Origin: Pseudomonas hydrolytica | Lineage (GTDB): Bacteria > Pseudomonadota > Gammaproteobacteria > Pseudomonadales > Pseudomonadaceae | Length of the DNA: 64,000 bases | Assembly (NCBI RefSeq): GCF_021495345.1 | Contig: NZ_CP099397.1 | Span: forward strand, 3,162,001 to 3,226,000 | Reading direction: 5' to 3' | Part shown: in pieces, positions 1 to 8,602 of the stretch | How positions within the stretch are numbered: the stretch's first letter is position 1 | Layout of the letters: every line of letters begins with the position of its first letter | Position numbers and translations under genes: made by a program | Notes under the pieces: generated by a model | Told to the model about the DNA's origin: nothing | Databases searched by the model: none | Seen by the model: only the letters and a program-made list of their open reading frames with translations

Positions 1-236
1 CGCTGCAGGGCCGGCAGCAACTGATCCACGGGTAGCGCCTTGTAGCTCAGGCCGACACCGCTGTCGGCGGCGAAGGCATCCAGCACTTCTCGGGCAAAAC
101 CACGGTACTGGCCCTCGCCATCGAGGCTGTAGTGCGGCGCGAACGGCAACTCCTCGACGCCGACCACGTAGGTCTGCGCCAGGGCAGCAGGCGTCAGCAA
201 AAGGGTGGAAAACAGGCACAGACGAACGGGCTTCAT
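1..236 (-). CDS. Periplasmic solute-binding protein, N-terminal part only (gene runs off the left edge)
   Basis: Reads leftwards from an ATG at 236 preceded by a strong AGGAGG ribosome site; about 78 codons are in the window. The first ~20 residues form a Sec signal peptide (basic MKPVR, then a Leu-rich core, AxA-type end before Gln). The mature start (VVGVEELPFAPHY, then a YRGFAREVLDAFA segment) matches the first lobe of the bacterial extracellular solute-binding protein family 3, which carries amino acids or similar small solutes to an ABC importer, or acts as a sensor domain. The substrate cannot be told from this fragment. Confidence 0.7.
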   Translation of the reverse strand, partial: MKPVRLCLFSTLLLTPAALAQTYVVGVEELPFAPHYSLDGEGQYRGFAREVLDAFAADSGVGLSYKALPVDQLLPALQ

Positions 237-280
237 TGAAAGCCTCCTTATTGTTGTTATGGGAATCCGATCAGACGGGC

Positions 281-1276
281 TCAGCCACCGGTCATGCTCA
301 TGAAGCGCACCACCTGGACCTGCTCGTCGGTGGCGAAGTGGTGCCGCTCGGGCTTCAGGCGCAACGCCTCGGTCAGCGCCTGACGCAGGCGCTCGCTGTC
401 CCCCGGATGGGCGCGCAACAGGCGCTTGAGGTCCAGCGCGTTGTCGTGGCCGAGGCAGAGCACCAGCTTGCCTTCGGCGGTGACCCGCACGCGGTTGCAG
501 TCGCCGCAGAAGTTGTGGCTATGCGGGGAGATGAACCCGACCTGGGTCTGCGTGCCGACCACCTGCCAGTAGCGCGAGGGGCCACCAGTCACCTTGCTGC
601 TGCGCACCAGCGCATGGCGCTGTTCGATACGTTGGCGCACCTCGTCGCTGGAGCAGAAGGTCTGCTCGCGGCTGTGGCTGACCACGCTGCCCAGCGGCAT
701 TTCCTCGATAAAGCTGATGTCCAGGCCGCGCTCGACGGCAAACTCGACCAGATCGAGCACCTCGTCGTCGTTGCGCCCGCTCTGCACCACGCTGTTGAGC
801 TTGATCCTGTCGAAGCCGGCGGCACGCGCGGCGTCGATGCCGGCCAACACCTGGTCGAGCTTGTCACGCCGGGTGAAGGCGGCGAAGCGCTCGCGCTGCA
901 GGGAATCCAGGCTGATGTTCAGCCGGCGCACACCGGCTGCGCGCAAGGGCGCCGCCATCTCGGCCAGCTGCGAGCCATTGGTGGTAATCGCCAGGTCATC
1001 CAGCTCGTCACGCTCGCCCAGGCGCTGCAGCAGGCTCAGCAGATTCTTGCGTACCAGCGGTTCGCCACCGGTGATACGAATACGCCGCACGCCAAGGCCG
1101 ATAAAGGCGTCGGCCACGGCATAGAGTTCTTCCAGGCTGAGGATCTGCTGGCGCGGGGCGAACTGCATGTCTTCGCTCATGCAGTAGGTGCAGCGAAAGT
1201 CGCAGCGGTCCGTCACCGACAAACGCAGGTAGGTGATACGCCGCCCGAAGGGATCGACGAGTTGGTTCGTGTGCAC
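281..1276 (-). CDS. moaA: GTP 3',8-cyclase MoaA (molybdenum cofactor biosynthesis)
   Basis: 331 aa, the normal family length. Radical SAM enzyme that, with MoaC, converts GTP to cyclic pyranopterin monophosphate, the first step of molybdopterin synthesis in the cytoplasm. The N-terminal SAM cluster motif CxxxCxxC is Cys25, Cys29, Cys32; the C-terminal second cluster is in the HNFCGDCNR region plus a later Cys in KLVLCLG; the protein ends in Gly-Gly, required for activity in this family. Start is GTG with AGGAG seven bases upstream. It is divergent from the TetR gene and shares that 212-bp intergenic region, which contains a TTGTATACA site, but there is no functional reason to place moaA in the glyoxylate regulon. 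Confidence 0.95.
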   Translation of the reverse strand: MHTNQLVDPFGRRITYLRLSVTDRCDFRCTYCMSEDMQFAPRQQILSLEELYAVADAFIGLGVRRIRITGGEPLVRKNLLSLLQRLGERDELDDLAITTNGSQLAEMAAPLRAAGVRRLNISLDSLQRERFAAFTRRDKLDQVLAGIDAARAAGFDRIKLNSVVQSGRNDDEVLDLVEFAVERGLDISFIEEMPLGSVVSHSREQTFCSSDEVRQRIEQRHALVRSSKVTGGPSRYWQVVGTQTQVGFISPHSHNFCGDCNRVRVTAEGKLVLCLGHDNALDLKRLLRAHPGDSERLRQALTEALRLKPERHHFATDEQVQVVRFMSMTGG

Positions 1277-1357
1277 AGCGGGTCTCCTGCAGCGTCACGC
1301 GCCGAGACTTTTTGTCATGGATGTCGCTGCGAAGGATAAAAACAGAAAAGCCATTTC

Positions 1358-1367
1358 TTGTATACAG
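1358..1367. promoter_or_regulatory. Candidate operator TTGTATACAG between moaA and the TetR gene
   Basis: Near-perfect palindrome around GTATAC, 122 bp upstream of the TetR start at 1489. The same core occurs twice in the hbpS-gcl intergenic region and was not noticed in other intergenic regions of the window. Inferred autoregulatory operator for the TetR protein. Confidence 0.45.
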
Positions 1368-1488
1368 AAATTTGACTCAAGAGTCAGATAGCAGCTGCGC
1401 AGCCCGTGGCCGCTGCCTTGAGCCTCGCGCAAAGCCGGTGCTACCATGCCCGACCGCCGTCCGGCGGCAGAGGAAAACACAGGGCCTT

Positions 1489-2133
1489 ATGACCAGCATT
1501 CGCGAGCGTAACAAAGAGCTCATCCTGCGCGCGGCCAGCGAAGAGTTCGCCGACAAGGGCTTCGCCGCCACCAAGACCAGCGACATCGCGGCCAAGGCCG
1601 GCCTGCCCAAGCCCAATGTCTACTACTACTTCAAGTCCAAGGAAAACCTCTACCGCGAGGTCCTGGAAAGCATCATCGAGCCGCTGCTGGCCGCCTCTGC
1701 GCCCTTCAACCAGCCGGGCCACCCGAGCGAGGTACTGACCGCCTACATCCGCTCGAAGATTCGTATTTCCCGCGAGCTGCCACATGCCTCCAAGGTATTC
1801 GCCAGCGAGATCATGCACGGTGCCCCGCACCTGTCGCCGGAGCAGACCGAACAGCTCAACGACCAGGCCAAACACAACATCGCCTGCATCCAGCGCTGGA
1901 TCGACCAGGGCCTGATGGCCAAAGTCGACCCACACCACCTGCTGTTCAGCATCTGGGCCGCGACCCAGACCTACGCCGACTTCGACTGGCAGATTTCCAC
2001 CGTCACCGGCAAGGCCAGCCTGGACGACGCCGATTACGAAGCCGCGGCGCAGACCATCATCCGCCTGGTGCTCAAGGGCTGCGAAGTCGCCCCGGCGCCG
2101 TCGACGGCGTCCGAATTGGTCAGCAGCGTCTAG
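1489..2133 (+). CDS. TetR-family regulator, RutR-like C-terminal domain (likely regulator of the glyoxylate operon)
   Basis: 214 aa from the ATG at 1489 (AGAGG about 15 bases upstream); upstream in-frame codons lack homology-like composition and were rejected. Residues about 8-55 are a TetR N-terminal helix-turn-helix with the usual segments (ADKGFAATKTSDIAAKAG, then PNVYYYFKSKENLY). The remainder resembles the YcdC/RutR-type ligand-binding and dimerisation domain. It lies next to hbpS and gcl in the conserved Pseudomonas order, so regulation of glyoxylate or purine-derived carbon use is likely. P. putida has a gcl repressor called GclR; whether this is its orthologue cannot be shown here. 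Ligand unknown. Confidence 0.85.
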   Translation: MTSIRERNKELILRAASEEFADKGFAATKTSDIAAKAGLPKPNVYYYFKSKENLYREVLESIIEPLLAASAPFNQPGHPSEVLTAYIRSKIRISRELPHASKVFASEIMHGAPHLSPEQTEQLNDQAKHNIACIQRWIDQGLMAKVDPHHLLFSIWAATQTYADFDWQISTVTGKASLDDADYEAAAQTIIRLVLKGCEVAPAPSTASELVSSV

Positions 2134-2144
2134 CGGCTGACCAC

Positions 2145-2218
2145 CGTAGGGTGCGCCATGCGCACCAAGACTTCCCGAACTCGACGTACTGAATTCGGTG
2201 CGCGCGGCGCACCCTACG
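2145..2218. repeat. CGTAGGGTGCGCC inverted repeat, copy 1
   Basis: Left arm CGTAGGGTGCGCCATGCGCACC pairs with a right arm ending GGCGCACCCTACG; about 30 bp of loop. Same family as the copies at 2343, 2541, 5228, 7036 and 10153. Confidence 0.85.
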
Positions 2219-2541
2219 AAGAGTCAGGGGCATCTCCGAAAGTCCGCAGGATGGATCGCGCCTTATCGATCCACCGCCCTGGTGGATCTAAAAAGCGACA
2301 TCCACCCTACGCACTACGTCGAGCCAGCGGCATACGCCAGCCCGTAGGGTGCGCCATGCGCACCAAGACTTCCCGAACTCGACGTACCGAATTCGGTGCG
2401 CGCGGCGCACCCTACGAAGAGTCAGGGGCATCTCCGAAAGTCCGCAGGATGGATCGCGCCTTATCGATCCACCGCCCTGGTGGATCTAAAAAGCGACATC
2501 CACCCTACGCACTACGTCGAGCCAGCGACATACGCCAGTCC
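2146..2541. repeat. Tandem duplication, two 198-bp units
   Basis: Copies 2146-2343 and 2344-2541 differ at only about three positions by eye. Each unit holds a GTAGGGTGCGCC...GGCGCACCCTAC inverted repeat, a second hairpin (GATCCACC at 2268-2275 pairing with GGTGGATC at 2281-2288 in copy one), and ends in CACCCTACGCACTACG. A third, diverged partial unit follows from 2542. Near identity indicates a recent duplication. Confidence 0.9.
2343..2416. repeat. CGTAGGGTGCGCC inverted repeat, copy 2
   Basis: Second tandem copy, offset by 198 bp from the first; one substitution in the loop (TACT to TACC). Confidence 0.85.
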
Positions 2542-2615
2542 GTAGGGTGCGCCGTGCGCACCAAAGGCTTCCCGAACGTCCGCGTCATAAATCGGTGCGC
2601 GCGGCGCACCCTACG
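2541..2615. repeat. CGTAGGGTGCGCC inverted repeat, copy 3 (diverged)
   Basis: Same arms as copies 1 and 2 but with GTGCGCACC in the left arm and a different loop (AAGGCTTCCCGAACGTCC region). Followed at once by a GCAGCCCGGATGCAATCCGG-type segment. Confidence 0.8.
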
Positions 2616-2647
2616 GGCCGCAGCCCGGATGCAATCCGGGGCATAGG

Positions 2648-2688
2648 GCGCACCGGCGGTAAAGCCGGTGCGCACGGCACACCCTACG
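2648..2688. repeat. Hairpin of the same repeat family overlapping the hbpS stop codon
   Basis: GCGCACCGGC (2648-2657) pairs with GCCGGTGCGC (2664-2673), followed by GGCACACCCTACG. Read on the minus strand, the terminal CGTAGGGTG supplies the TAG stop codon of hbpS (2684-2686). Confidence 0.7.
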
Positions 2689-3118
2689 CCCCGGCATCCG
2701 CCTTCAGGCCCAGCGACTCCAGCGCGCTGACTGCACACTGCTCGTCGATATCCGAGGTGTCGCCGGTGATGCCGACGGCGCCGATCACTTCGCCGCGGTC
2801 GTCGCGGATCAATACCCCGCCCGGCGCGGGTACCAGGCTGCCCTGGGCCAGGTTGTTCACCGCACCGATAAAGGCCGGACGCTGCTGCGCGTCGGCGGCG
2901 ATCAGGCGCGAGCCCTTGCCCAGGGCCAGCGCGCCCCAGGCCTTGCCGATGGCGATCTGCGGGCGCAGCAGGCTGGCGCCGTCCTCGCGCTGCAGGCTGA
3001 TCAGATGCCCGCCGGCATCCAGTACGGCGACGGTCAGCGGTGCCGCCTTTATCTCGCGGCCCACGGCCAGGGCGCGGTTGCCGATGGCGTTGGCGGTTTG
3101 CAGGTTCAAGTGGCTCAT
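2684..3118 (-). CDS. HbpS/GlcG-family protein (heme-binding protein-like)
   Basis: 144 aa, typical for the GlcG/HbpS family. ATG at 3118 chosen because AGGAG sits seven bases upstream and the conserved start (MSHLNLQTANAIGNRAL) follows; the frame extends 22 codons further upstream without support. Family hallmarks: LTVAVLDAGGHLISLQREDGAS near residues 28-48 and a Gly-rich PAPGGVLIRDDRGEVIGAVGITGDTSDIDEQCA block near the C-terminus. Members occur beside glycolate/glyoxylate and other small-acid operons; some bind heme, but the role here is unknown. Divergent from gcl across a 331-bp regulatory region. The stop codon lies inside a repeat element, so the last residues may have been set by the insertion. 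Confidence 0.85.
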   Translation of the reverse strand: MSHLNLQTANAIGNRALAVGREIKAAPLTVAVLDAGGHLISLQREDGASLLRPQIAIGKAWGALALGKGSRLIAADAQQRPAFIGAVNNLAQGSLVPAPGGVLIRDDRGEVIGAVGITGDTSDIDEQCAVSALESLGLKADAGA

Positions 3119-3263
3119 GGTGATGCTCCTAAGTGACAAAGGGAACGAACACTCGAGGCACCAGCACTTGGCGTAAGGCGGCATGCCCCGAGCAATCCAA
3201 AGCTCGCCCTCACTATCCCACCAGAAACAAAAACATCAATACCTACATACAATATTATTTTTC

Positions 3264-3275
3264 ATTGTATACATT
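3264..3275. promoter_or_regulatory. Candidate operator ATTGTATACATT
   Basis: Palindrome centred on GTATAC in the AT-rich part of the hbpS-gcl region, 146 bp upstream of hbpS. A half-site-like CATACAAT lies just to its left (3246-3253). Confidence 0.5.
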
Positions 3276-3370
3276 TATTCGAGCATTGCGGTCGACCACC
3301 CGGCCAAACCCGCTCAAACAGGCGTTTTAAAAGAAATCCGCCGCGGCGACAGACTGCCTCGGAAAAAATG

Positions 3371-3400
3371 TTGACCGCGAAGTCATGGCCTGCATAGAAT
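3371..3400 (+). promoter_or_regulatory. Predicted sigma-70 promoter of the gcl operon
   Basis: TTGACC (3371-3376), 18-bp spacer, TAGAAT (3395-3400). The expected start point, about 3406-3408, lies directly before the TTGTATACAA palindrome. Confidence 0.5.
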
Positions 3401-3414
3401 CCGAGCCAAGCGTT

Positions 3415-3424
3415 TTGTATACAA
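3415..3424. promoter_or_regulatory. Candidate operator TTGTATACAA at the gcl promoter
   Basis: Perfect 10-bp palindrome 25 bp before the gcl ATG and just downstream of the predicted transcription start, the usual place for a repressor. Confidence 0.55.
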
Positions 3425-3449
3425 TCTGATAACAAAAGAGGCACAAGAT

Positions 3450-5225
<1,776 letters not shown>

Positions 5226-5227
5226 TC

Positions 5228-5293
5228 CGTAGGGTGCGCCGCGCGCACCGCATACCCGATGCGTACCACCTGGTGCGCACGGCGCACCCTACG
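5228..5293. repeat. CGTAGGGTGCGCC inverted repeat inside the gcl operon
   Basis: Begins two bases after the gcl stop codon and occupies most of the gcl-hyi gap; arms CGTAGGGTGCGCCGCGCGCACC and GGTGCGCACGGCGCACCCTACG form a strong hairpin in the mRNA. Could protect or attenuate the transcript. Confidence 0.85.
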
Positions 5294-5327
5294 GGCCACC
5301 ACACCCTACGCAACCGAGGAATTTCTT

Positions 5328-6125
5328 ATGCCCCGTTTTGCTGCCAACCTGTCCATGCTGTTCACCGAAGTGGACTTCCTGGACCGTTTCGCCGCCGCCG
5401 CCGAAGCCGGTTTCAGCGGCGTGGAATACCTCTTCCCCTATGACTTCGCGGTGGAAGAGATCAAGGCCCGTCTGGACGCCAACAAGCTCGAGCAGGTGCT
5501 GTTCAACCTGCCGGCCGGCGACTGGGGCAAGGGCGAGCGCGGCATCGCCTGCCATCCGGATCGCGTCGAGGAATTCCGCGCCGGCGTCGACAAGGCCATC
5601 GCCTACGCCAAGGTGCTGGGCAACACACAGATCAACTGCCTGGCCGGCATCCGTCCGCAGGGCGTGGATTGCGCGACCGTCGAGAAGACCTTCGTCGACA
5701 ACCTGCGCTATGCCGCCGACAAGCTGGCCGGCGCCGGTATCCGCCTGGTAATGGAAGCCATCAACACCCGCGACATCCCCGGCTTCTACCTCAGCACCAC
5801 CCAACAGGCCCTGGACATCCGCAACAAGGTCGGCAGCACCAACCTGTACCTGCAGTACGACATCTACCACATGCAGATCATGGAAGGTGACCTGGCCCGT
5901 ACCGTGGAAAGCAACCTGGCCGCCATCAACCACGTGCAGCTGGCCGACAACCCGGGCCGCAACGAGCCGGGCACCGGCGAGATCAACTACCGCTTCCTCT
6001 TCGAGCACCTGGATCGCATCGGCTACCAGGGCTGGATCGGCTGTGAATACAAGCCGGCAACCACCACCGCTGCCGGCCTCGGCTGGATGGCTTCCCACCA
6101 GAACAGCATGCACAACGCAATCTGA
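5328..6125 (+). CDS. hyi: Hydroxypyruvate isomerase
   Basis: 265 aa; family length about 260. Interconverts hydroxypyruvate and tartronate semialdehyde. TIM-barrel AP-endonuclease-2-like fold: start MPRFAANLSMLFTEVDFLDRF, the RLVMEAINTRDIPGF segment (metal/substrate Glu), YDIYHMQIMEGD and INHVQLADNPGRNEPGTGEINY, and a final GWIGCEYKP with a conserved Glu. ATG at 5328 with a GAGGA ribosome site; upstream in-frame codons fall in the repeat and were rejected. Separated from glxR by 13 bp. Confidence 0.93.
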   Translation: MPRFAANLSMLFTEVDFLDRFAAAAEAGFSGVEYLFPYDFAVEEIKARLDANKLEQVLFNLPAGDWGKGERGIACHPDRVEEFRAGVDKAIAYAKVLGNTQINCLAGIRPQGVDCATVEKTFVDNLRYAADKLAGAGIRLVMEAINTRDIPGFYLSTTQQALDIRNKVGSTNLYLQYDIYHMQIMEGDLARTVESNLAAINHVQLADNPGRNEPGTGEINYRFLFEHLDRIGYQGWIGCEYKPATTTAAGLGWMASHQNSMHNAI

Positions 6126-6138
6126 GGAGACTCATCTC

Positions 6139-7029
6139 ATGGCAAAAATCGGATTTATCGGCACCGGCATCATGGGCAAGCCCATGGCGCAGAACCTGCA
6201 GAAGGCCGGCCACACCCTGTTCTTCTCCGAGCACTTCGACAAGGCCCCGGCCGACCTGGTCGGCGACAACGGCATCGCCCTGGCCAACCCGAAGGAAGTG
6301 GCCCAGGAAGCCGAATTCATCATCGTCATGGTCCCGGACACTCCGCAGGTCGAAGACGTACTGTTCCGCACCGACGGCGTTGCTGCGGGCGTCGGTGCCG
6401 GCAAGGTGGTGATCGACATGAGCTCGATCTCCCCCACCGCCACCAAGGCCTTCGCCGAGAAGATCAAGGCCACCGGCGCCGCCTACCTGGACGCCCCGGT
6501 ATCCGGCGGCGAAGTCGGTGCCAAGGCCGCCACCCTGTCGATCATGGTCGGCGGCTGCCCGAACGCTTTCGAACGCGCCCTGCCGCTGTTCCAGGCCATG
6601 GGCAAGAACATCACCCGCGTCGGCGGCAATGGCGACGGCCAGACCGCCAAGGTGGCCAACCAGATCATCGTCGCGCTGAACATCCAGGCGGTGGCCGAAG
6701 CCCTGCTGTTCGCCGCCAAGAACGGCGCCGACCCGGCCAAGGTGCGTGAAGCGCTGATGGGCGGCTTCGCCGGCTCGAAGATCCTCGAAGTGCACGGCGA
6801 GCGCATGATCAAGGGCACCTTCGATCCGGGCTTCCGCATCAGCCTGCACCAGAAGGACCTGAACCTGGCGCTGTCCGGCGCCCGCGAGCTGGGCCTGAAC
6901 CTGCCCAACACCGCCAACGCCCAGCAGGTGTTCAGCACCTGCGCGGCCCTCGGTGGCAGCGGTTGGGACCACTCTGCCCTGATCAAGGGTCTGGAGCATA
7001 TGGCCAACTTCAATATCCGCGGCGAGTAA
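6139..7029 (+). CDS. glxR: 2-hydroxy-3-oxopropionate (tartronate semialdehyde) reductase
   Basis: 296 aa, standard for the beta-hydroxyacid dehydrogenase family. Reduces tartronate semialdehyde to D-glycerate with NAD(P)H. The Rossmann motif GFIGTGIMGKP is at residues 5-15, the substrate-binding DAPVSGGEVGAKAATLSIMVGG follows about residue 118, and the catalytic Lys lies in GQTAKVANQIIV near 172. ATG at 6139 with GAGGAG upstream. Confidence 0.95.
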   Translation: MAKIGFIGTGIMGKPMAQNLQKAGHTLFFSEHFDKAPADLVGDNGIALANPKEVAQEAEFIIVMVPDTPQVEDVLFRTDGVAAGVGAGKVVIDMSSISPTATKAFAEKIKATGAAYLDAPVSGGEVGAKAATLSIMVGGCPNAFERALPLFQAMGKNITRVGGNGDGQTAKVANQIIVALNIQAVAEALLFAAKNGADPAKVREALMGGFAGSKILEVHGERMIKGTFDPGFRISLHQKDLNLALSGARELGLNLPNTANAQQVFSTCAALGGSGWDHSALIKGLEHMANFNIRGE

Positions 7030-7035
7030 CAAGGC

Positions 7036-7092
7036 GGTGCGCGCGGCGCACCCTACGGGGTATCGCGAGCCGTAGGGTGCGCCGTGCGCACC
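7036..7092. repeat. Pair of CGTAGGGTGCGCC arms in diverging order
   Basis: GGTGCGCGCGGCGCACC-CTACG comes first (7036-7057), CGTAGGGTGCGCCGTGCGCACC second (7071-7092), the reverse order to the other copies. Each arm can also fold on itself. Confidence 0.8.
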
Positions 7093-7162
7093 GACCAGCC
7101 GGATCGCCCCGGCACCCTTTCGACCTTCCTGGCAGGAGGTGTCACGGCCCGATTGCCAGGTT

Positions 7163-7218
7163 GGTCGATTCCACTCCCCAGGCGCTGCCAACGCGGCGCC
7201 TGCGGACTGGAATCGACC
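7163..7218. repeat. 56-bp imperfect hairpin GGTCGATTCCA...TGGAATCGACC
   Basis: Outer arms at 7163-7173 and 7208-7218 (11 bp, perfect) with an inner stem CAGGCGC (7179-7185) / GCGCCTG (7196-7202). No U-tract, so not an intrinsic terminator. Possibly a second repeat family or an mRNA structure before ttuD. Confidence 0.7.
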
Positions 7219-7327
7219 CTGCGTCACCCTGACGGGCATGCCGCGCAGGCACCCCGACTCATCGACTCCTACGCGGCCTGCCCGCCTCGCTACGCGACTC
7301 TCAAGCCAAGAACAAGAGAACACCGCC

Positions 7328-8602
7328 ATGAACTTCGACCCGCAACGCCTGCTGCGCGACCTGTTCGCTACCGCCATTGCCGCCGCCCATCCGCGCCAGG
7401 TGCTGGCCGACCATCTACCCGCCGACCGCAGTGGTCGCGTCATCGTCATCGGCGCCGGCAAGGCCGCCGCGGCCATGGCCGAGGTGATCGAGCAGGAGTG
7501 GCAGGGCGAGGTCAGCGGCCTGGTGGTGACCCGCTACGAGCACGGCGCCGATTGCAGGAAGATCGAGGTGGTGGAAGCCGCGCACCCGGTGCCGGACGAT
7601 GCCGGCGAGCGCGTCGCCCGCCGCGTGCTGGAGCTGGTGTCGAGCCTGTCCGAAGACGACCGGGTGATTTTCCTGCTTTCCGGCGGCGGCTCCTCGCTGC
7701 TGGCGCTGCCGGCAGAGGGCATCAGCCTTAAGGACAAGCAGGCGATCAACAAGGCGCTGCTCAAATCCGGCGCCACCATTGGCGAGATGAACTGCGTGCG
7801 CAAGCACCTCTCGGCGATCAAGGGCGGCCGCCTGGCCAAGGCCTGCTGGCCGGCCACGGTCTACACCTACGCCATCTCCGACGTGCCAGGCGACGAGGCC
7901 ACGGTGATCGCCTCAGGCCCCACCGTGGGCGACCCGACCACCTCGGCAGAAGCCCTGGCGATTCTCGCTCGCTATGGCATCGACATCCCGGCCAACGTGC
8001 GCGCCTGGCTGCAGGACCCGCGCTCGGAAACGGTCAAGCCGGGCGACCCGGTACTCGCCCGTAGCCACTTCCAGCTGATCGCCACCCCGCAGCAGTCGCT
8101 CGACGCCGCCGCAGCCAAGGCCGAAGCGGCCGGCCTGCCGGTGCTGATTCTCGGCGACCTGGAAGGCGAGTCGCGCGACGTGGCCAAGGTGCATGCCGGC
8201 ATCGCCCGCCAGGTGCAGCTGCACGGCCAGCCGATCAAGCCGCCGTGCGTGATTCTCTCCGGCGGCGAAACCACCGTAACCGTGCGCGGCAACGGCCGTG
8301 GCGGACGCAACGCCGAATTTCTCCTGAGCCTCACCGAGAGCCTAAAGGGCCTGCCCGGCGTCTACGCGCTGGCCGGTGACACCGACGGTATCGACGGCTC
8401 CGAAGACAACGCCGGCGCCATCATGACGCCCTACAGCCATGCCCGTGCCGGCATCAAGGGCCTGTCCGCCCGCGACGAGCTGGACAACAACAACGGCTAC
8501 GGCTACTTCGCTGCCCTCGACGAGCTGATCGTCACCGGCCCGACCCGTACCAACGTCAACGATTTCCGCGCCATCCTCATTCTCGAGAGCCCTGCTCAAT
8601 GA
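7328..8602 (+). CDS. ttuD: Glycerate 2-kinase (MOFRL family; often annotated hydroxypyruvate reductase)
   Basis: 424 aa. Phosphorylates D-glycerate to 2-phosphoglycerate with ATP, linking the glyoxylate route to lower glycolysis. N-terminal Rossmann-like domain (RVIVIGAGKAAAAMAEVIEQ), the LLSGGGSSLLALPAEGISL nucleotide-binding loop near residue 118, and the C-terminal MOFRL domain with LSGGETTVTVRGNGRGGRNAEF and ALAGDTDGIDGSEDNAGA. Start at 7328 is the first good ATG; a clear ribosome site is lacking (AAGAGAA 8-14 bases upstream). Its last four bases overlap the pyk start (ATGA), implying translational coupling. Confidence 0.92.
   Translation: MNFDPQRLLRDLFATAIAAAHPRQVLADHLPADRSGRVIVIGAGKAAAAMAEVIEQEWQGEVSGLVVTRYEHGADCRKIEVVEAAHPVPDDAGERVARRVLELVSSLSEDDRVIFLLSGGGSSLLALPAEGISLKDKQAINKALLKSGATIGEMNCVRKHLSAIKGGRLAKACWPATVYTYAISDVPGDEATVIASGPTVGDPTTSAEALAILARYGIDIPANVRAWLQDPRSETVKPGDPVLARSHFQLIATPQQSLDAAAAKAEAAGLPVLILGDLEGESRDVAKVHAGIARQVQLHGQPIKPPCVILSGGETTVTVRGNGRGGRNAEFLLSLTESLKGLPGVYALAGDTDGIDGSEDNAGAIMTPYSHARAGIKGLSARDELDNNNGYGYFAALDELIVTGPTRTNVNDFRAILILESPAQ

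Larger units (their letters stand above)
2134..2683. other. 550-bp repeat-rich intergenic region without a gene
   Basis: Between the TetR stop and the hbpS stop. It is filled by a 198-bp tandem duplication, a third partial unit, and a further hairpin next to hbpS. A 162-codon open frame runs through it only because the unit length (198) is a multiple of three; it is not a gene. Confidence 0.85.
3119..3449. other. 331-bp divergent regulatory region between hbpS and gcl
   Basis: AT-rich for this genome (especially 3225-3290). It holds two TTGTATACA-type palindromes and a sigma-70-like promoter for gcl. No coding potential was seen. Confidence 0.8.
7030..7327. other. 298-bp intergenic region within the gcl operon, carrying two repeat/hairpin elements
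   Basis: Between glxR and ttuD. Contains a diverging pair of CGTAGGGTGCGCC arms (7036-7092) and a 56-bp hairpin (7163-7218); no gene recognised. An in-frame extension of ttuD through part of it exists but looks non-coding. Confidence 0.75.

Noticed and set aside
2146..2615. CRISPR array
   Set aside because: The repeats are 198 bp, adjacent without spacers, and contain internal hairpins; no cas genes.
2158..2646. 162-codon open frame through the tandem repeats
   Set aside because: The unit length is divisible by three, so an open frame repeats itself; the sequence is palindromic and no protein-like conservation is visible.
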